NCBI RefSeq assembly: GCF_004803405.1
Contig: NZ_SSXI01000144.1
Coordinates: 1 to 64,000 of the forward strand
Source: Nocardioides sp.
Lineage (GTDB): Bacteria; Actinomycetota; Actinomycetes; Propionibacteriales; Nocardioidaceae
Direction: 5' to 3'
Length of the DNA stretch: 64,000 nucleotides
Each line of letters starts with the position of its first letter. Positions within the stretch are counted from its first letter, which is position 1. Position numbers and translations under genes: made by a program. Of this stretch, positions 17,171 to 26,590 are shown in pieces. The notes under the pieces are model-generated. The model did not search any database, had not been told where the DNA came from, and saw only the letters and a list, made by a program, of their open reading frames with translations.

Positions 17171-18337
17171 TCAGTCCCGCCCGTAGATGTCGCGGGTATA
17201 GACCTTCTCGGCGACGTCGGCCAGCGCCTCGGACCGCCGGTTGGCGATGATCACGTCGCACCGGGCCTTGAACTCGTCGAGGTCGCGCACCACCTCCGAG
17301 TTGTAGAAGAGGTCGTCCTCGAGCTCCGGCTCGTACACGACCACCTCGACCCCCTTGGCCTTGATCCGCTTCATCACGCCCTGGACGCTGGACATCCGGA
17401 AGTTGTCCGAGCCGGACTTCATGATCAGCCGATAGACCCCGACGACCTGCGGCCGCCGGTTGAGGATGTCGTCGGCGATGAAGTCCTTGCGGGTGGTGTT
17501 CGCGTCGACGATCGCGCTGATCAGGTTCTGCGGCACGCGCTCGTAGTTGGCTTGGAGCTGCTTGGTGTCCTTCGGCAGGCAGTAGCCGCCGTACCCGAAG
17601 GACGGGTTGTTGTAGTGCGAGCCGATCCGCGGGTCGAGGCCGACCCCCTCGATGATCTGCTTGGTCGACAGGCCGTGCATGGCGGCGTAGGTGTCGAGCT
17701 CGTTGAAGTACGCCACCCGGAGCGCGAGATAGGTGTTGGCGAACAGCTTGATGGCCTCCGCCTCCGTGGAGCCGGTCAGCAGCACCGGGACGTCCTCGTC
17801 GACGGCTCCCGCCACCAGGAGCTTCGCGAACAGCCGGCCCTGCTCCGCCTCGGATCCCACCACGATGCGGGAGGGATGCAGGTTGTCGTACAGCGCCCGT
17901 CCCTCGCGGAGGAACTCAGGCGAGAAGATGATCGACGCACCCGGGTGCCGCTCCCGGAGCTGGTTGGTGAAGCCCACCGGCACCGTCGACTTGATGACGA
18001 CGGTGGCGTACGGGTTGACCGCGAGCGCCTCCGCGGTCACCGACTCCACGGACCTGGTGTCGAAGTAGTTGGTGACCGGGTCGTAGTCGGTCGGCGTCGC
18101 GACCACCACGAAGGAGGCGTCCGCGTAGGCGAGCTCCTTGTCGAGGGTCGCCGTCAGGGTCAGCGGCCTGTTCGCGAGGAAGTCCTCGAGCTCCGGGTCG
18201 ACGATCGGCGACTGACGCCGGTTGACGGCATCGACCCGCGCCGGATCGATGTCGACCGCATAGACGTCGTGGTCCTGCGCCAGGATGACGGCGTTGGACA
18301 ATCCCACGTAGCCCGTGCCGACGACCGTGATCTTCAT
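17171..18337 (-). CDS. ugd: UDP-glucose 6-dehydrogenase
   Basis: The enzyme oxidises UDP-glucose to UDP-glucuronate with two NAD. The 388-residue product has [20 protein letters not shown] at its N-terminus, VVATPTDYD, the substrate segment [18 protein letters not shown], and the helix [20 protein letters not shown]. The catalytic-Cys motif is [14 protein letters not shown], and a C-terminal UDP-binding domain completes it. Length fits the compact bacterial (RkpK/Ugd-like) type. A TAGCCT box six bases before its ATG suggests a leaderless transcript. Its glucuronate would give the exopolysaccharides acidic sugar residues. Confidence 0.94.
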   Translation of the reverse strand: MKITVVGTGYVGLSNAVILAQDHDVYAVDIDPARVDAVNRRQSPIVDPELEDFLANRPLTLTATLDKELAYADASFVVVATPTDYDPVTNYFDTRSVESVTAEALAVNPYATVVIKSTVPVGFTNQLRERHPGASIIFSPEFLREGRALYDNLHPSRIVVGSEAEQGRLFAKLLVAGAVDEDVPVLLTGSTEAEAIKLFANTYLALRVAYFNELDTYAAMHGLSTKQIIEGVGLDPRIGSHYNNPSFGYGGYCLPKDTKQLQANYERVPQNLISAIVDANTTRKDFIADDILNRRPQVVGVYRLIMKSGSDNFRMSSVQGVMKRIKAKGVEVVVYEPELEDDLFYNSEVVRDLDEFKARCDVIIANRRSEALADVAEKVYTRDIYGRD

Positions 18338-18343
18338 GCTCGC

Positions 18344-18349
18344 AGGCTA
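18344..18349 (-). promoter_or_regulatory. -10 box of ugd, leaderless
   Basis: TAGCCT on the minus strand with six bases to the ATG at 18337; no Shine-Dalgarno sequence. Confidence 0.45.
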
Positions 18350-18420
18350 GGCGACTCCCGCTCCTGTGGTCGATGTCGGGGCGAGGACCGGCTCGAGGTC
18401 CCAGGGCCGACCGCCCCTGC

Positions 18421-19224
18421 TCAGCGCCCCGGTGGGGTGGCGTCCCAGTCCCAGAGTGCCGAGATCGGCAGCCCCCACAGCCCGGGGCGGAACTCGTGTC
18501 CCGCGGATCCGGTGTTGAGGACGACCCCGCCGCGGAACCGCCAGCCGGCGCGGGCGGCCAGCGCCTCGAGACCGGCGAACTGGTGGGGGCGCAGGCTGGC
18601 CGCCGTGCGGACCTCCAGTCCATAGACGGTGTCGTCGGGAAGCTCGACGACGAGGTCGACCGCGAGGCCGTTGCGCTCGCGGAGGTGGCTCAGCCGGTAG
18701 TCGACGGCGCTGGTCTCGCGCTGCCGCAGCAGCTCGTCGACCACCACACCGGTCAGGAGGGGAGCGAGGCGGCTGCGGCCACGAAGCTCGACGAGCTCGT
18801 CGACGGTGGCGCCGCTCAGGTGTCGCGCCACCGCCGGGTCGGTGAGGATCGCCCGTGGCCGCCCGATCACCCGCTTCGCGACCGACGCCCGGCAGCCGGG
18901 CAGCAGCCGGAGCAGCCCGACCTCCACCAGCACCTCGAGGTACGGCGAGATCGTGGTGGCCGGGATGCCGGACGCCGCCGCCAGGCGGGCCTTGTTGAGC
19001 TCCGCGGCGGGCGGTCGAGCCAGCGCGCGGAGCAGCGCCAGCAAGCGTTCCGGGTTCAGGCGCCGCAGGGCACGGGCGTCGCCGCTCGCGATCCGGCGGA
19101 GCTCGTCCGCGATGCCCTCCTCGCGCGCCATCAGCTCGACGTACTCGGGGACGCCCCAGTGGGAGCGCACCTCACCCGGCACGGCGGCCCGCGATCCGAG
19201 CCGGGCGACGAAGTCTGCGGCCAC
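18421..19224 (-). CDS. DUF4143-domain protein without its AAA ATPase half
   Basis: The 267-residue product matches the C-terminal half of the common AAA_14-DUF4143 proteins. A winged-helix-like segment is visible (KARLAAASGIPATTISPYLE, then LVEVGLLRLLPG), followed by the nuclease-fold-like end with AVDYRLSHLRERNGLAVDLV and YGLEVRTAASLRPHQFAGL. The usual N-terminal P-loop ATPase is absent. The frame stays open upstream, but the GTG at 19224 sits seven bases behind a TACGCT box, so the short form appears to be the expressed form and not a random remnant. A palindrome lies upstream. Full-length relatives are poorly characterised; function is unknown. Confidence 0.75.
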   Translation of the reverse strand: MAADFVARLGSRAAVPGEVRSHWGVPEYVELMAREEGIADELRRIASGDARALRRLNPERLLALLRALARPPAAELNKARLAAASGIPATTISPYLEVLVEVGLLRLLPGCRASVAKRVIGRPRAILTDPAVARHLSGATVDELVELRGRSRLAPLLTGVVVDELLRQRETSAVDYRLSHLRERNGLAVDLVVELPDDTVYGLEVRTAASLRPHQFAGLEALAARAGWRFRGGVVLNTGSAGHEFRPGLWGLPISALWDWDATPPGR

Positions 19225-19231
19225 GGACCGA

Positions 19232-19237
19232 AGCGTA
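19232..19237 (-). promoter_or_regulatory. -10 box of the DUF4143 gene, leaderless
   Basis: TACGCT on the minus strand lies seven bases before the GTG at 19224 and supports that start over longer forms. Confidence 0.45.
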
Positions 19238-19257
19238 GGTCCCTCGGCGGCAAACTC

Positions 19258-19271
19258 GTAGATTTGTCTAC
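19258..19271. promoter_or_regulatory. Palindrome GTAGA-N4-TCTAC upstream of the DUF4143 gene
   Basis: A perfect five-base inverted repeat with a four-base AT-rich centre lies 34-47 bases upstream of the DUF4143 start and about 100 bases upstream of cysD. The position suits an operator overlapping the -35 region of the DUF4143 promoter. The winged-helix segment of that protein is a candidate binder (inference). Confidence 0.45.
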
Positions 19272-19366
19272 GGCGCGCCCGCGGATGCGTCAACCGAGCG
19301 CGCCGCATGGCACGATGGGCGGGCCCTGAACTCAACAGGTTCGGAAAGGATGGCGTGGTTCCCGCC

Positions 19367-20281
19367 ATGACACAGACCCACAGCGACTATCGCCTGAGCC
19401 AGCTCGACCAGCTCGAGGCAGAGTCCATCCACATCTTCCGCGAGGTCGCGGCGGAGTTCGAGAAGCCCGTCCTGATGTTCTCGGGCGGCAAGGACTCCAT
19501 CGTGATGATGCGCCTGGCCGAGAAGGCCTTCTACCCGGCGAAGATCCCCTTCCCCGTGCTCCAGGTCGACACCGGCTATGACTTCCCCGAGGTCCTCGCG
19601 ACCCGGGACAACTGGGTCAACCGCCTCGGCGTCAAGCTGGTCGTGGCCTCCGTCGAGCAGGCCATCAAGGACGGGATCGTCGTCGACGACGGCAAGACCT
19701 CCCGCAACCGGCTCCAGATCGGCACCCTGCTCAACGCCCTCGAGGAGGGCGGCTTCACCGCCGCCTTCGGCGGCGGCCGCCGCGACGAGGAGAAGGCCCG
19801 CGCGAAGGAGCGCGTGTACTCCCATCGTGACGAGTTCGGCCAGTGGGACCCCAAGATGCAGCGCCCCGAGCTGTGGTCGCTCTACAACGGGCGGATCCAC
19901 GAGGGCGAGCACATGCGGATCTTCCCGATCTCCAACTGGACCGAGCTCGACATCTGGGACTACATCGGCCGCGAGGGCATCGAGATCCCCAGCATCTACT
20001 TCTCCCACCAGCGCCGCGTCTTCGAGCGCGACGGCATGCTGCTGACCGAGAGCGAGCACAACCCGCTCCGCGACGGTGAGGTCGCGCAGGAGCGGACCGT
20101 GCGGTTCCGCACCGTCGGCGACCTCACCCTGACCGGGTGCGTGGAGTCCACAGCGTCCACGATCCAGCAGATCATCGAGGAGGTCGCGATCGCCCGGGTC
20201 ACCGAGCGCGGCGCGACCCGCGGTGACGACCGGTTCTCCGAGGCTGCCATGGAGGACCGCAAGAAGGAGGGCTACTTCTGA
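19367..20281 (+). CDS. cysD: Sulfate adenylyltransferase subunit 2
   Basis: CysD is the PP-loop catalytic subunit that makes adenosine 5'-phosphosulfate from sulfate and ATP with the GTPase CysN. The product (about 304 aa) shows the PP-loop LMFSGGKDSIVMMRL, VDTGYDFPEVLATRD, FGGGRRDEEKARAKERVYS and the C-terminal HNPLRDGEVAQERTVRFRTVG. I use the ATG at 19367. An in-frame GTG at 19355 is better spaced from the GGAAAGGA site (19343-19350) and would add four residues. Its stop overlaps the cysN ATG by one base. APS produced here would feed the APS kinase fusion. Confidence 0.95.
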   Translation: MTQTHSDYRLSQLDQLEAESIHIFREVAAEFEKPVLMFSGGKDSIVMMRLAEKAFYPAKIPFPVLQVDTGYDFPEVLATRDNWVNRLGVKLVVASVEQAIKDGIVVDDGKTSRNRLQIGTLLNALEEGGFTAAFGGGRRDEEKARAKERVYSHRDEFGQWDPKMQRPELWSLYNGRIHEGEHMRIFPISNWTELDIWDYIGREGIEIPSIYFSHQRRVFERDGMLLTESEHNPLRDGEVAQERTVRFRTVGDLTLTGCVESTASTIQQIIEEVAIARVTERGATRGDDRFSEAAMEDRKKEGYF

Positions 20282-21552
20282 TGGCCAACACCCCGCACAA
20301 GCGACCCATGGACCTGCTGCGGTTCGCCACCGCCGGCTCGGTCGACGACGGCAAGTCCACCCTCATCGGGCGGCTGCTTCTCGACTCGAAGGCGATCTTC
20401 GAGGACCAGCTCGAGGCGGTGGAGGCGACCAGCTCGGCGAAGGGCTACGACTACACCGACCTCGCGCTGCTGACCGACGGGCTGCGCTCCGAGCGCGAAC
20501 AGGGCATCACCATCGACGTGGCCTACCGCTACTTCGCGACGCCCAACCGGAAGTTCATCATCGCCGACACCCCGGGCCACGTGCAGTACACCCGGAACAT
20601 GGTGACCGGCGCCTCGACCGCCAACCTCGGACTGGTGCTCGTCGACGCCCGCCAGGGCCTCACCGAGCAGTCCCGCCGCCATGCGGTGATCCTCTCGCTG
20701 CTCCGGGTGCCCCACCTGGTGCTCGCGGTGAACAAGATGGACCTCGTCGACTACTCCGAGGAGGTCTACGACGAGATCCACGAGGAGTTCACCCAGTTCG
20801 CGACGAAGCTCAACGTGCCCGACCTCGAGGTCATCCCGATCTCGGCGCTCCAGGGCGACAACGTCGTGACCCGCTCCGAGAACATGCCGTGGTACTCCGG
20901 TCCGACGCTGATGCACCACCTCGAGAACGTGCACGTGGCGTCCGACCGCGACCTGGTCGACGTCCGCTTCCCGGTGCAGTACGTCATCCGGCCCAAGTCC
21001 GACGAGTTCCACGACTTCCGCGGCTACGCCGGACAGGTCGCCGGTGGCGTCCTCAAGCCCGGTGACGAGGTCGTTGTGCTTCCCTCGGGGATGACGTCGA
21101 AGATCTCCCGGATCGACCTGTTCGACAACGAGATCGCCGAGGCGTTCCCGCCGATGAGCGTGACCGTGCACCTCGACGACGACGTCGACGTGTCCCGTGG
21201 CGACATGATCGCCCGGGTCAACAACGCGCCGACGCCCAGCCAGGACATCGACGCGATGGTCTGCTGGATGACGACCACGCCGCTGCAGCCGCGCCAGAAG
21301 CTGGCCATCAAGCACACCACCCGCACCGGACGCGCGCTCGTCAAGGACATCTCCTACCGGCTCGACGTCAACACACTCCACCGCGACCAGGAGACCAAGG
21401 AGCTCGGCGTCAACGAGATCGGCCGCGTCCAGTTGCGCACCACGGTGCCACTGCTGGTCGACCCGTACTCGAAGAACCGCACCACCGGTTCATTCATCCT
21501 GATCGACGAGGCGACCGGGGTCACGGTCGGCGCCGGCATGATCAACGGCTGA
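20281..21552 (+). CDS. cysN: Sulfate adenylyltransferase subunit 1 (GTPase)
   Basis: CysN is an EF-Tu-like GTPase whose hydrolysis drives APS formation by CysD. The 423-residue product shows G1 GSVDDGKSTLIGRL near residue 20, G2/G3 REQGITIDVAYRYF and IADTPGHVQYTRNM, and G4 LAVNKMDLVDYS. EF-Tu-like barrel domains follow. Unlike CysNC fusions it ends after the GTPase and barrels, so the APS kinase must come from the separate fusion protein at 14.1-16.0 kb. It overlaps cysD by one base. Confidence 0.95.
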   Translation: MANTPHKRPMDLLRFATAGSVDDGKSTLIGRLLLDSKAIFEDQLEAVEATSSAKGYDYTDLALLTDGLRSEREQGITIDVAYRYFATPNRKFIIADTPGHVQYTRNMVTGASTANLGLVLVDARQGLTEQSRRHAVILSLLRVPHLVLAVNKMDLVDYSEEVYDEIHEEFTQFATKLNVPDLEVIPISALQGDNVVTRSENMPWYSGPTLMHHLENVHVASDRDLVDVRFPVQYVIRPKSDEFHDFRGYAGQVAGGVLKPGDEVVVLPSGMTSKISRIDLFDNEIAEAFPPMSVTVHLDDDVDVSRGDMIARVNNAPTPSQDIDAMVCWMTTTPLQPRQKLAIKHTTRTGRALVKDISYRLDVNTLHRDQETKELGVNEIGRVQLRTTVPLLVDPYSKNRTTGSFILIDEATGVTVGAGMING

Positions 21553-22386
21553 CACACGTCGATCGGGAAAGGCGCGGCCTCCCGCAGTTCCAGGAAATCG
21601 CCCACCGCTGGGTCCAGCGGGTGCGTAGATCCTCTACTACACCGAGGATGTTGCCTGTTGAGTGGTCCGAGCCGAGGGGGGTACAGAGCACCGACCCGCT
21701 GCCCGCGCAGCGTCCTAAGTTCACCAGCGCAGCGACGTGCGGAGCGTTCACTCGCGCTGCGCCATTCTGCGCGGCGCCCCGTGAACGACCTTCTCGCGGT
21801 TCTTCGCGCGGCTTGAAGCCTGAACGACAAACCTGCACCGCAGACCCGGACCATCGCTAGCCTTGCACTTGCCGAAAACGGTTCTCCCGTGACCGAGTCG
21901 TTTAGCGACGCGTGCCGGCGCGGGCCGCGCGTTCAGGCGACGACCCAGCGAAGAATGCCGTGTCCTAATGGCGGATGTTTCTCGTTCGCAGCGCGGCCGC
22001 ATTTCCGGGGATGCCAGAAACCCGACCGCTGTCGGCGCCAAAAAACTGACTACTGCTCAGACCCCGCTCAACTGCTGGGCCGAGGGAGGAACCCGGTGGG
22101 TTCGAGATCTGGCGGTTCCGCGATAGAGAACTGCCCATCGGGTTAAACCGGCGCGGAACTCAAGAACGACGCTAGGTTTCCGCAGTGAGCACTGGAAACA
22201 CCTGCGGGACGGCAGGCGAGCGATGTCTCCGCATCGATGCCAATGACGCGAGCGCTCAGACTGCCGCGGATCCGGTGCCGATGGCGCCTCCACGTAGGAT
22301 GCGGTGAGGAGAGCCTCGAGATCAGTTAACTTGCTAGGCGTCGGACCCGCGCGAATTCGCGCACTCTACCTGTACGGAGCATCCCA
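21553..22386. other. 834-bp region without a convincing gene
   Basis: Open frames here are short, cysteine- and arginine-rich and lack ribosome-binding sites, so I call none. No transposase fragment, tRNA or long repeat is seen. The right part is less GC-rich than the cysN side and leads into cluster A, so this looks like the edge of an acquired segment. The last 100 bases hold the sulfotransferase 5' region with GGAG before its ATG and a GCGCG-AATT-CGCGC palindrome. Confidence 0.6.
22349..22362. repeat. Perfect 14-bp palindrome upstream of the sulfotransferase gene
   Basis: GCGCGAATTCGCGC lies 25 bases before the sulfotransferase ATG. It could be an operator or a small RNA hairpin in the leader. 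Confidence 0.4.
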
Positions 22387-23274
22387 ATGGCGCAGATGCC
22401 CAACCTATTTATTGTGGGTGCCGGTAAGGCGGGGACCACGGCGATGCACTCACTGCTGTCCATGCACCCCAAGATCTCGATGTCGACTTTGAAGGAACCG
22501 CACTATTACTCATCGGTGCAGCCCGATCCTGCGTTGCGCCACCTGATTCCCACGATCACAGATAAGGCGGATTACCTCGCGCTCTTCCGCGATGTCGATG
22601 CTCCAATTCGCGGCGAGGCCAGCCCGTCCTATCTCTTCGATCCGGCCGCGGCTCACCGGATCAGAGCGGACGTTCCGGGCGCGAAAATCCTAATCCTTCT
22701 GCGTGATCCGGTTCAGCGGGCTTTCTCGCACTACCTGATGGATGTGCGGGAAGGGCTAGAGACGCGCCCGTTCCTCGAAGCGGTTGCAGCCGACGATGCA
22801 CGCACGGATCGGCGCTGGGGGACCGCATGTCACCTCTACATCGACCTCGGCCTGTATGCAGCCCAGGTGGGGCGTTACCTCGAGGTCTTCCCACGAGAAA
22901 ACATATTGGTCCTCGAGTCGGCACAGTTGCAGGAGCAGATGCCGTCGCTGCTCGACGCGTTAGCGCATTTTCTTGAAGTCGACGTCGGCTCATTTCAAGG
23001 CGTGCCGGCCGCGACCAACGCATTCGCTCGGCCGAGGTCCGACGTGTCCCGACGAATTATGCGAAGTCAGCGCATCCGGATCAGCGCTCGGCGCCTAGTG
23101 CCTGCGAAGTCTAGACTCGCCGTCCGAGACCGGATCCTACTTACGACATCCCAGAGACCGACCCTTGATAACGCCAGCCGGATTGCACTTCAACCTCGAT
23201 TCGAGGCAGACATCACCGAAACCCGAAAACTGCTTTCGCATCCGCTGAGCACCTTAACTTCGAGCTGGGTCTGA
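22387..23274 (+). CDS. PAPS-dependent sulfotransferase
   Basis: The 295-residue protein has both PAPS-binding signatures: the 5'-phosphosulfate loop LFIVGAGKAGTTAMHSLLS (residues 8-26) and the 3'-phosphate motif ILLRDPVQRAFSHY (near residue 105). EPHYYS near residue 37 is where many carbohydrate sulfotransferases have a catalytic segment. It resembles the heparan-sulfate/deacetylase-type Sulfotransfer family in bacterial polysaccharide clusters. GGAG eight bases before the ATG marks the start. The gene is convergent with, and two bases from, the polymerase/ligase gene. It would place sulfate on a polysaccharide or glycolipid using PAPS from CysD/CysN and the APS kinase fusion; the acceptor is unknown. 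Confidence 0.9.
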   Translation: MAQMPNLFIVGAGKAGTTAMHSLLSMHPKISMSTLKEPHYYSSVQPDPALRHLIPTITDKADYLALFRDVDAPIRGEASPSYLFDPAAAHRIRADVPGAKILILLRDPVQRAFSHYLMDVREGLETRPFLEAVAADDARTDRRWGTACHLYIDLGLYAAQVGRYLEVFPRENILVLESAQLQEQMPSLLDALAHFLEVDVGSFQGVPAATNAFARPRSDVSRRIMRSQRIRISARRLVPAKSRLAVRDRILLTTSQRPTLDNASRIALQPRFEADITETRKLLSHPLSTLTSSWV

Positions 23275-23276
23275 GG

Positions 23277-24557
23277 TCATCCTCGGCTTTCCGTCGAGCG
23301 AGCGGACTTGAGCCTTAACCGCTCAGCACCTGCATCGGCGGTCCCCGTGCCTTTGAGCCAGTCCGCTCCGACCAAGGCAATCATCATCGGCAATCCGATT
23401 GCAGGGAACAGCTCTCCACCGGCCGACAACACCCATACGTATTCCATGATCGAGATAGTTCCGAAGATGGCGAGGAAAGCCGGCAGTCCGTCGTCATGAG
23501 GGCGGTCTCGCCCGTACCGCACGTTAAGCGCAATGAGACAGCCGTAGATCAGAACCGTGCCCGCCAGACCTGACACGACGAGTGAGCCAACGGCGAGATT
23601 GTGGCCCGACGAAGCGTCGGGGCCCATCGAGTTGAAAAGCGCGCCTACACGTTCGTACGTGTCGGTTCCCAGTCCCGTGACCCAGTCCTCCCGCCAAAGC
23701 TCGATGCTGCCCATCCAGATCGCTCCCCGCCGCGTGAAGGCAGCGGGATCCGTGGTGGCGAAGGGGACCACGACAGTCAGCCCGAGCACCGATAGACCCC
23801 ACAATCTCATTGCTGATCGACGAGAGCGACGGGTCACAGTCGTGACGAGCACGATGAGAAAGAAGATGCCGAGTGCAATCAGGGCGCTCCGCGAAGATGA
23901 CCACAACACCGCTAAAGTCAGTGTCGCCGTCGACAAAGCGCAGACCCACTTCCTGGAGATAGTGAGCGCAAAGGGAACTGCGAGCGCACAGTAGATTCCC
24001 AAGGTGTTCGAGTGTCCAAAAGGACCAGCTAGCTGATCGTCACCGATGATTGCCTTTCGCGACGTGCCGAAATTGCCGAACCGGTCGGCGAACATTGCAT
24101 GCTCGGGAAATAACACGCCTTGGGCGAGGGCGTATCCCGCGACGATCGCCGCAAGCGCTCCGAGATACGCAAGTTCCGGTCTACCAGCGCCGCGACGCCA
24201 CAACGCACAAGCGACCCCGAGCGTGAGCAGTAACTCCACCACCTGGTTCCGGCCGACGGCCGATGGATGCAACAGCGGCAACGCCAAAAGGCCAGCGAAG
24301 ACTATTAGCCCTGTCGCATCCGGCTGTACGCGCGGTGCCCTTGCCAAGGCCCCAACCACGCCCAAACCGAGCAGGATGGTGAGGATCGCCGCTGCGGTAC
24401 CAGCCGCGGGCGTCTGAACACTAACGTCCGAGACGTAGAGGCTCAGGTGGGTGGCCGACAGGTAGTTGACCGCTCCGGGCACCACCGCGCGTGCCACCAC
24501 CAGCGTGATGAGTACGGCGCAGATCGGGTCGACCCGCTTCTGACCTCGACTAGGCAC
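23277..24557 (-). CDS. O-antigen polymerase/ligase family membrane protein (Wzy-like)
   Basis: This 426-residue integral membrane protein has about ten to twelve helices and the Wzy_C pattern. A large extracytoplasmic loop contains GDDQLAGPFGHSNTLGIYCA and WSSSRSALIALGIFF, and later WREDWVTGLGTDTYERVG with a conserved GHNLAVGSL. Such proteins either polymerise lipid-linked repeat units or ligate the finished chain to an acceptor, and sequence alone does not separate these. It is the last gene of the minus-strand cluster A operon and overlaps the GT4 gene before it by eight bases. Confidence 0.87.
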   Translation of the reverse strand: MPSRGQKRVDPICAVLITLVVARAVVPGAVNYLSATHLSLYVSDVSVQTPAAGTAAAILTILLGLGVVGALARAPRVQPDATGLIVFAGLLALPLLHPSAVGRNQVVELLLTLGVACALWRRGAGRPELAYLGALAAIVAGYALAQGVLFPEHAMFADRFGNFGTSRKAIIGDDQLAGPFGHSNTLGIYCALAVPFALTISRKWVCALSTATLTLAVLWSSSRSALIALGIFFLIVLVTTVTRRSRRSAMRLWGLSVLGLTVVVPFATTDPAAFTRRGAIWMGSIELWREDWVTGLGTDTYERVGALFNSMGPDASSGHNLAVGSLVVSGLAGTVLIYGCLIALNVRYGRDRPHDDGLPAFLAIFGTISIMEYVWVLSAGGELFPAIGLPMMIALVGADWLKGTGTADAGAERLRLKSARSTESRG

Positions 24558-25575
24558 CGCAGCGCTCGCCGTCCACCGCAGCTAACCGATCGGCTACGAC
24601 GTCGTACCAAACTCCTGCACGCCTGCTGATCGTCTCGACGGCAACCGCGCCCGCAGCGGTGAAACGCTCGCTCGTCATACGCCGAAACTCGTCAACCCGA
24701 TCTACCGCATCCGTGATGCCGCCAATCTTGAACGTCGCCATGGCCCCGCCCTCGGGAAGGAGATACGGCATCAGTCCGATTCGCGAAGCCACTACGAATG
24801 CGCCGCGTGCTAGCGCTTCCTGCGCGGTGAGGCAGGCAGCTTCACCCGAGATGGATGGGATGACGAACACATCGCCCGGTTCGACCCAGTCAATCGTCCG
24901 GCGCCCCTCGACCAACCAAGGGGCTAGTCGCCCACGCAACCGCTCACGATAGCGATCGCGGCCGTCCAGCGCGTGCCCCAGGGCCACCTGCGCCTTCCAC
25001 CCACGCCGCTCCAATTGCTCAAAGATTGGGGGGAGAAGGTGAAGCCCTTTACTGGGATCGGGACGGCCGAACGACTTGACCACACCAGTTCGTGCTGCCG
25101 GTGGCTCTCTGACGACATTGAAGTCCGCAGGTACGCTCAGCCATGGCGGGGCGTAGGCATCGGCACGCAGCCTTAGGAGTCCAGGCTCCACAACGATCAC
25201 TGTGTCGAACTGCGCAAGCGCCGCCTTGGTCATGACCTCCCTTGCCCGGCTCGATGGATAGTTGTGGACGATCGCCACCGATTCCACCGACGCAGCCTTT
25301 CCCCGCAACTTGCGCGCAGCTAGCGCTACGCGAGGAAACACGGCATTGGCGTTGGCGACGAGACGCACGCGCCGTCCGCGCACGGTGCGGATGCAATCGG
25401 TCAGCGAGGAGAACTCCTGAACATTGGAGGGAACAGCAATCGAGCTTCGCCCCTCGGGCGGCATCACCAGGGCGGTGTCGATCCGCCCAGCGCACAGCCG
25501 CATCAGGCCCTCCAAAACCACCTGCCCGCCGCCGCGTCCGCGCTTGGGGTCGACGAACACCAGCAGGTCACTCAT
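24550..25575 (-). CDS. Glycosyltransferase, GT4 (GT-B fold)
   Basis: The 341-residue protein opens with LLVFVDPKRGRGGGQVVLEG, the glycine-rich N-terminal Rossmann start of GT-B enzymes. The C-terminal donor domain contains KSFGRPDPSKGLHLLPPIFE and PSISGEAACLTAQEALARGAFVVAS, the E-x7-E region of GT4, although the first element is EA-A instead of the usual EGFG. It overlaps neighbours on both sides (eight bases each), so it is a tight operon member. Donor and acceptor sugars cannot be read from the sequence. Confidence 0.85.
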   Translation of the reverse strand: MSDLLVFVDPKRGRGGGQVVLEGLMRLCAGRIDTALVMPPEGRSSIAVPSNVQEFSSLTDCIRTVRGRRVRLVANANAVFPRVALAARKLRGKAASVESVAIVHNYPSSRAREVMTKAALAQFDTVIVVEPGLLRLRADAYAPPWLSVPADFNVVREPPAARTGVVKSFGRPDPSKGLHLLPPIFEQLERRGWKAQVALGHALDGRDRYRERLRGRLAPWLVEGRRTIDWVEPGDVFVIPSISGEAACLTAQEALARGAFVVASRIGLMPYLLPEGGAMATFKIGGITDAVDRVDEFRRMTSERFTAAGAVAVETISRRAGVWYDVVADRLAAVDGERCGA

Positions 25576-26590
25576 CGGGTGCTCCTGTGCCTTCGGTCTT
25601 AGGGGGATGAATGACGTCGCGGATCATGTTCCACGTCCCGTTGGAGCCGTACTGTGCATACTTGCCCGCCGCCGCCTGCCGCGCCACGCCCACGAACCGT
25701 GCAGCGGGGGCCGCGGGCATTCCCGCGCGGATTCTCTCGAAGTCACGCTTGCCGCGGACCAAGTCGACGATCCCCTCATCGACGTCGTCGCAGGCCTCAA
25801 GCCGTTGCACCAGCGCCTCGAATCGATCTCGCATCACCGTTGCGTCGCTTTCTGTCGTCAGCAGACGGCGCGCACGAATGCGCAGACGACGCGAGCCGGC
25901 GCCATAGACGTTCTGGTCGTGTTGCCGGTAGAAGAGCACCGAGGGGTCTGCGACCACCCGCAGGCGTCCGCGTGCTCCAGCCCAGCAGGCGAGCCAGTAA
26001 TCATGCATCCAACCAGGTGGGATCGGGAACGCGGTGTCCAATAATCGTCGATCCAGGGCGAACGACATGCCAGCTAACACGTTCCGACGGCTGAGGGCCA
26101 CCATGGCATTAGCGCTGCTCAACAAGCGGATTTCCTCGCTGGTCACCCCCATCGAGTCGAACGTGCTGATCGCCAAGTTCTCACCGCGGGCATCAATCAG
26201 CTGCGCGTCGTGTGCAACGATCCATGCCGCCGGGTCTTGCTCAAAGTGGGCCAGGGCCGCAGCAACCCGTCGCTCCGACCACATATCGTCCTGATCGGCC
26301 AAGATGACGACCTCGCTGGTCGACCGCCGCACTGCACGAACGAAGTTCTCAGTCGGTCCGAGCGGCACTGTCCCGGGCTCAAGAACTACCAGCTCAGTCC
26401 CTCGGCCACGCGATCGGACGAGATCCCTGACGATATCCAACGTGCTGTCGGTTGATCCGTCGTCAGCGACCACCAGTTGGTCAATCGGACGATCCTGGTC
26501 GAGGATTCCGATGACCTGCTGTCGGATGAACCGCTCGCCGTTGTAAGCAGCTAGTGCGACTGAGACGGTCGGCTGTTTGCGGCGGGTCAT
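25568..26590 (-). CDS. Glycosyltransferase family 2 (GT-A fold), rhamnosyltransferase-like
   Basis: The 340-residue protein begins PTVSVALAAYNGERFIRQQ, then VVADDGSTDSTLDIV with the nucleotide-binding Asp residues. The metal-binding segment VILADQDDMW is typical of RfbF/RfbN-like rhamnosyltransferases. Later PGWMHDYWLACWA carries the likely catalytic Asp. dTDP-rhamnose from rmlABCD is a plausible donor (inference). It overlaps the GT4 and flippase genes by eight and four bases. Confidence 0.88.
   Translation of the reverse strand: MTRRKQPTVSVALAAYNGERFIRQQVIGILDQDRPIDQLVVADDGSTDSTLDIVRDLVRSRGRGTELVVLEPGTVPLGPTENFVRAVRRSTSEVVILADQDDMWSERRVAAALAHFEQDPAAWIVAHDAQLIDARGENLAISTFDSMGVTSEEIRLLSSANAMVALSRRNVLAGMSFALDRRLLDTAFPIPPGWMHDYWLACWAGARGRLRVVADPSVLFYRQHDQNVYGAGSRRLRIRARRLLTTESDATVMRDRFEALVQRLEACDDVDEGIVDLVRGKRDFERIRAGMPAAPAARFVGVARQAAAGKYAQYGSNGTWNMIRDVIHPPKTEGTGAPDE

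Noticed and set aside
19285-19329. Possible leader peptide upstream of cysD
   Set aside because: The only short frame (ending GTMGGP and stop) has no cysteine codons and no suitable promoter spacing.
18421-19368. DUF4143 gene as a decayed pseudogene
   Set aside because: Although the ATPase half is missing, the frame is intact, codon usage is normal and a -10 box fits the short start, so it is listed as a gene.
22050-22130. Possible tRNA because of a GGTTCGAGATCT stretch resembling a T-loop
   Set aside because: No acceptor stem, D-arm or anticodon arm can be formed around it.
21621-22146. Short plus-strand frames in the region after cysN (about 80 residues each, Cys- and Arg-rich)
   Set aside because: They lack ribosome-binding sites, have random-looking composition, and resemble no protein; the region is better described as gene-free.
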